From the NCBI GenBank assembly GCA_026260175.1, contig JAKCWW010000386.1, forward strand, positions 75,564-106,875: a stretch of DNA of 31,312 nucleotides, in the 5' to 3' direction. The first letter of the stretch is position 1. Every line of letters begins with the position of its first letter. Positions 28,863 through 31,312 of this stretch are shown here, one piece after another. Below the pieces are notes generated by a model. The model did not search any database, had not been told where the DNA came from, and worked only from the letters and a program-made list of their open reading frames with translations. The translations under genes were made by a program, and so were the position numbers. The DNA is from Reticulitermes lucifugus. Lineage: Eukaryota; Arthropoda; Insecta; Blattodea; Rhinotermitidae.

Positions 28863-30990
28863 AATTAAATTAAATTCAATGGGCATTTATTAAGGTGCAG
28901 GCTTAACAGCACAAGTGCCTCTTACAAAGCCAGCACAAAAACATAAATAAAACACAAAAACAGTACAGATGCACAAAACAAAACACTAAACGAACAAAAC
29001 AAAAACAACATTACAGAAAAAATAATATAAAAGAAATATTGGGGTAAAAACACTTTACAAAGGTCTTTAATAAAAATATTAAAAGCAAAGGACCTAAAAC
29101 AGATCCTTATGAGACCCCCGAAAGAATTTCGAAAGGTAACGAAAAGGTGTCTAAGATTGCCGATTATTGAGGTAACTAAGAAACCACTTCACTTAACCGT
29201 CTGAAAGCCCATTGGCACAAAGTTTGTTAAGTAAAATAGGATGTGAGATAAGGTCAACTGCACTGCTAAGGTCAAAATAAGTAGAATCAGCTTGACGTCG
29301 AGAACTAGATAGAGGATAAATAAAATCAAGATAATTTGCCAAATTATTTGTTGTATATTTGGCTTTTGAAAAACCATGTTGACCGGGATTTAATTTATGT
29401 TTAAAATAATGTGACATGAGATCGTGTATAATAAATTCAAAATCTTTGGAAAAGTTATTTAAAAGAGAAATTGGTCTGTAATTACTAACGGAAGAACTGT
29501 TACCTTTTTTCAAAATAGGCACAATGACCGATTTTTTCTAATGCGTTGTAAAGTGTTCCTGTGACAAACTAAGATCAAAAATATATCTATGCAGCGGTGC
29601 GAATAGTGTAGAACAGCCGTTTGTAATGGAACCAGGTATACCATCAATTCCAACACATTAAGAGGGTCTAAGGCCTTTTATAGCCTTCAAAATATCTAAT
29701 TCGGAAATGGGAGGCAACTGAAAAATATCACTGGACAATAGACCAGAGTGATAGTCCACAGGAGAAGACGTGTTATAAACCGATTGAAAGTGTTTTGCAA
29801 AAGCTTCAGCTAACTCGACAGGTTTGGTACCGTTCAGATGATGGTGAATAGAATAGGATTTATGTTTACTAAAAGAGGTTACGTACTTCTAAAATTTGGT
29901 AGGTTGCGGTTTTAGATCATCGTCTATGCTCTTACACCAATTAACTCTGTCAGACTTAATTGTAATTTTAACCAGCTTTTTGTAGTGGGAAAACTTACTG
30001 TAATAATATTCGTTTTTACTTTTCTTGTATCGCCTGTAAAAATAAGTCTTTTTCCGAATATAGTGAATCAATGTGTGAGAAAACCAGTGAGGGAATCTTG
30101 ACTTTCTAATAACACCACGAGGAATTGCTAAATCCATAGCTTGAAGAATAATATTGGTAAAACTGTCTACTGCAGCATCTACTTACTGTGTTATTACTGT
30201 ACACACACGATCAGTCATAATTAGAAAGAAGACTGAATAACAAGCTCTAGTCTCCTAGTGCATATTTACGGTAGGAATGTTCATGATATGACATAGAATT
30301 ATGTAAATCTAAATTAATTTCAATGACAATAGGCGCTTGGGAGGAATCGGGCTTGACACGACTGAAATTAGTAAAAACTAGGTTAAGAGATTTGTCAGTC
30401 AATAGGCATTGGCTGAGACCCAAGGGGCAGGTTTAGGTGTAAATTGCACCACCTTTTAAGTTTGAATAAAAATAACAGTTTTGTAGGGGTAAACCTCTCT
30501 CCCAATCAAAATTAGGAGCATTCAATTAAGAGAACACTGTGATTTTTGGTATAAAGGTTTTTCTCCAAAAAAAATTAGAAATAACGTCCGATTTGGTGTC
30601 AGAGGGAAAATAGTGATTACCAGTAAGCAAACTATGGCCGTGTTGGATGTAAATTTTGACCCGGGCGCATTTCTCATAAAACTGTAGATCATACCTCTGT
30701 TTAAAGGTATGAACTCTAGACCAAACGGCTATTAGAACACCGCCACCCCTAGATTTAGTACTACTCACCCTATCAGAACGGAAGATAGTGAAAGAATGTG
30801 GAAATAGTTTGTGATCGAAACACGTGTCATTTAAACATGATTTGAAAATCCGTGGAACATACATTATCAAACAGTTCGGTTTTTTTGGTCCCAAGACCTT
30901 AAATATTTTGTTAAAATATTTCGAAAGCAGTTTGAGATTGTGTATCAGATATGGTAAAATCACGCACGTTTCCGTCACTATACTTTACCA
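28827..30990 (-). mobile_element. Jockey-superfamily LINE relic, RT catalytic box deleted
   Basis: Minus strand, 5' to 3'. AP-endonuclease remnant (30978-30526) with SFTIFRSDRVSSTKSRGGGVLIAV and a FPSDTKSDVISNFF segment. A central linker (about 30137-29889) has KSRFPHWFSHTLIHYIRKK and, past stops, FWKYVTSFSKHKS. RT domain: LDILKAIKGLRPSCVGIDGIP (about 29700-29640), VPILKKGNSSSVSNYRPISLL (about 29525-29460), LNPGQHGFSKAKYTTNNL and YFDLSSAVDLISHPILLNKL (29400-29200), then a broken PQGSVLGPL-type block (about 29120-29080). Sequence then passes straight into the 3' UTR (about 29040-28861), so the YADD box, thumb and C-terminus are deleted. Tail is (ATT)n at 28827-28860. Many stops. Dead copy; clade within Jockey/CR1-type LINEs is uncertain. 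Confidence 0.85.
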
Positions 30991-31251
30991 TTCAGTAGGT
31001 GGTGTGGCGCCTCCCCCATGGGCCTCATCTATCAGTGCAGTAGGGCCAGATATAGCGGCAGACAGGCTACTGGTTGCCCCAGGTGACGGGGCCTAGATGT
31101 GACATGTGAATCCGAATTAAAAATTTGGTCAGGACTACGACGTCCATAAAATGGTGCGATTAAAAATCCGTCAGGCCACACACCATTGTTGTGAGTGAGG
31201 CGGAAGTAATAATAATAATAATAATAATAATATGTCATTACTTTGTAATTA
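30991..31251. other. possible upstream LINE sequence and (AAT)n
   Basis: Between the endonuclease relic and the SINE. The minus frame 31032-31238 reads RLTHNNGVWPDGFLIAPFYG, which might be decayed LINE ORF sequence, but I cannot confirm it. An (AAT)n tract lies at 31207-31232. Confidence 0.4.
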
Positions 31252-31312
31252 GCCGATCCCAGTGGCCGTGCGGTCTAAGGCGTGGGTCTTCTGCCGCTCG
31301 CTTACTAGGATC
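31252..31312 (+). mobile_element. tRNA-Leu-like headed SINE, 5' head only, cut by window edge
   Basis: GCCGATCCCAGTGGCCGTGC then GGTCTAAGGCGTGGG (A box) and CCGCTCGCTTACTAGGATC at the edge. It is the reverse complement of bases 3-62 with only a few differences. The B box lies beyond the window. Confidence 0.8.

Overview
This window looks like a stretch of repeat-dense animal DNA, most likely from an insect. I favour a large-genome polyneopteran (cockroach, termite or stick-insect type). That placement is inference: it rests on the mix of decayed RTE/Jockey-type LINEs, IS630/mariner-type transposases and tRNA-headed SINEs, which I recognise from such genomes. The DNA is AT-rich, every long open frame is broken, and there is no operon structure. 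I cannot support a single intact host protein-coding exon. Nearly all the short ORFs are random or lie inside repeats. There is one 73-base N gap (20737-20809) and a single N at 14881.

Layout. 0-5 kb: a SINE head and a mariner transposase C-terminus at the left edge, a long polypyrimidine tract (895-1284), then a pogo/Tigger-like inverted-repeat DNA element (3329-4962) that has been split by a 5'-truncated RTE-type LINE (3613-4893, minus strand). 5-11 kb: a degenerate 36-bp minisatellite, a 164-bp hAT-type MITE with a near-perfect 8-bp target duplication (6917-7096), several SINEs, and a 95-bp-arm inverted repeat (10446-10643). 11-14.5 kb: mostly unassigned DNA, with a well-formed hammerhead ribozyme candidate at 13072-13140. 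15-18.2 kb: a cluster of six SINE copies in about 3.2 kb. 19-25 kb: a perfect 24-bp-arm hairpin (19692-19742), further SINEs, a LINE 3' end and a second large inverted repeat (22994-23497). 25.8-27.5 kb: two dead transposase fragments in opposite orientation. 27.8-31.3 kb: a SINE with a target duplication, a Jockey-type LINE lacking its RT catalytic box (28827-30990, minus strand), and a SINE head at the right edge that is the reverse complement of the one at the left edge.

Nothing here forms a pathway. The elements are related as parasites and hosts: SINEs with tRNA promoters depend on LINE reverse transcriptases, MITEs depend on absent transposases, and hammerhead-like motifs are the mark of Penelope-like elements or their derivatives. 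The strongest second-look items are the hammerhead at 13.1 kb and its degenerate relatives, the 3' domain shared by SINEs with different tRNA heads, and the two snap-back inverted repeats at 10.5 and 19.7 kb.
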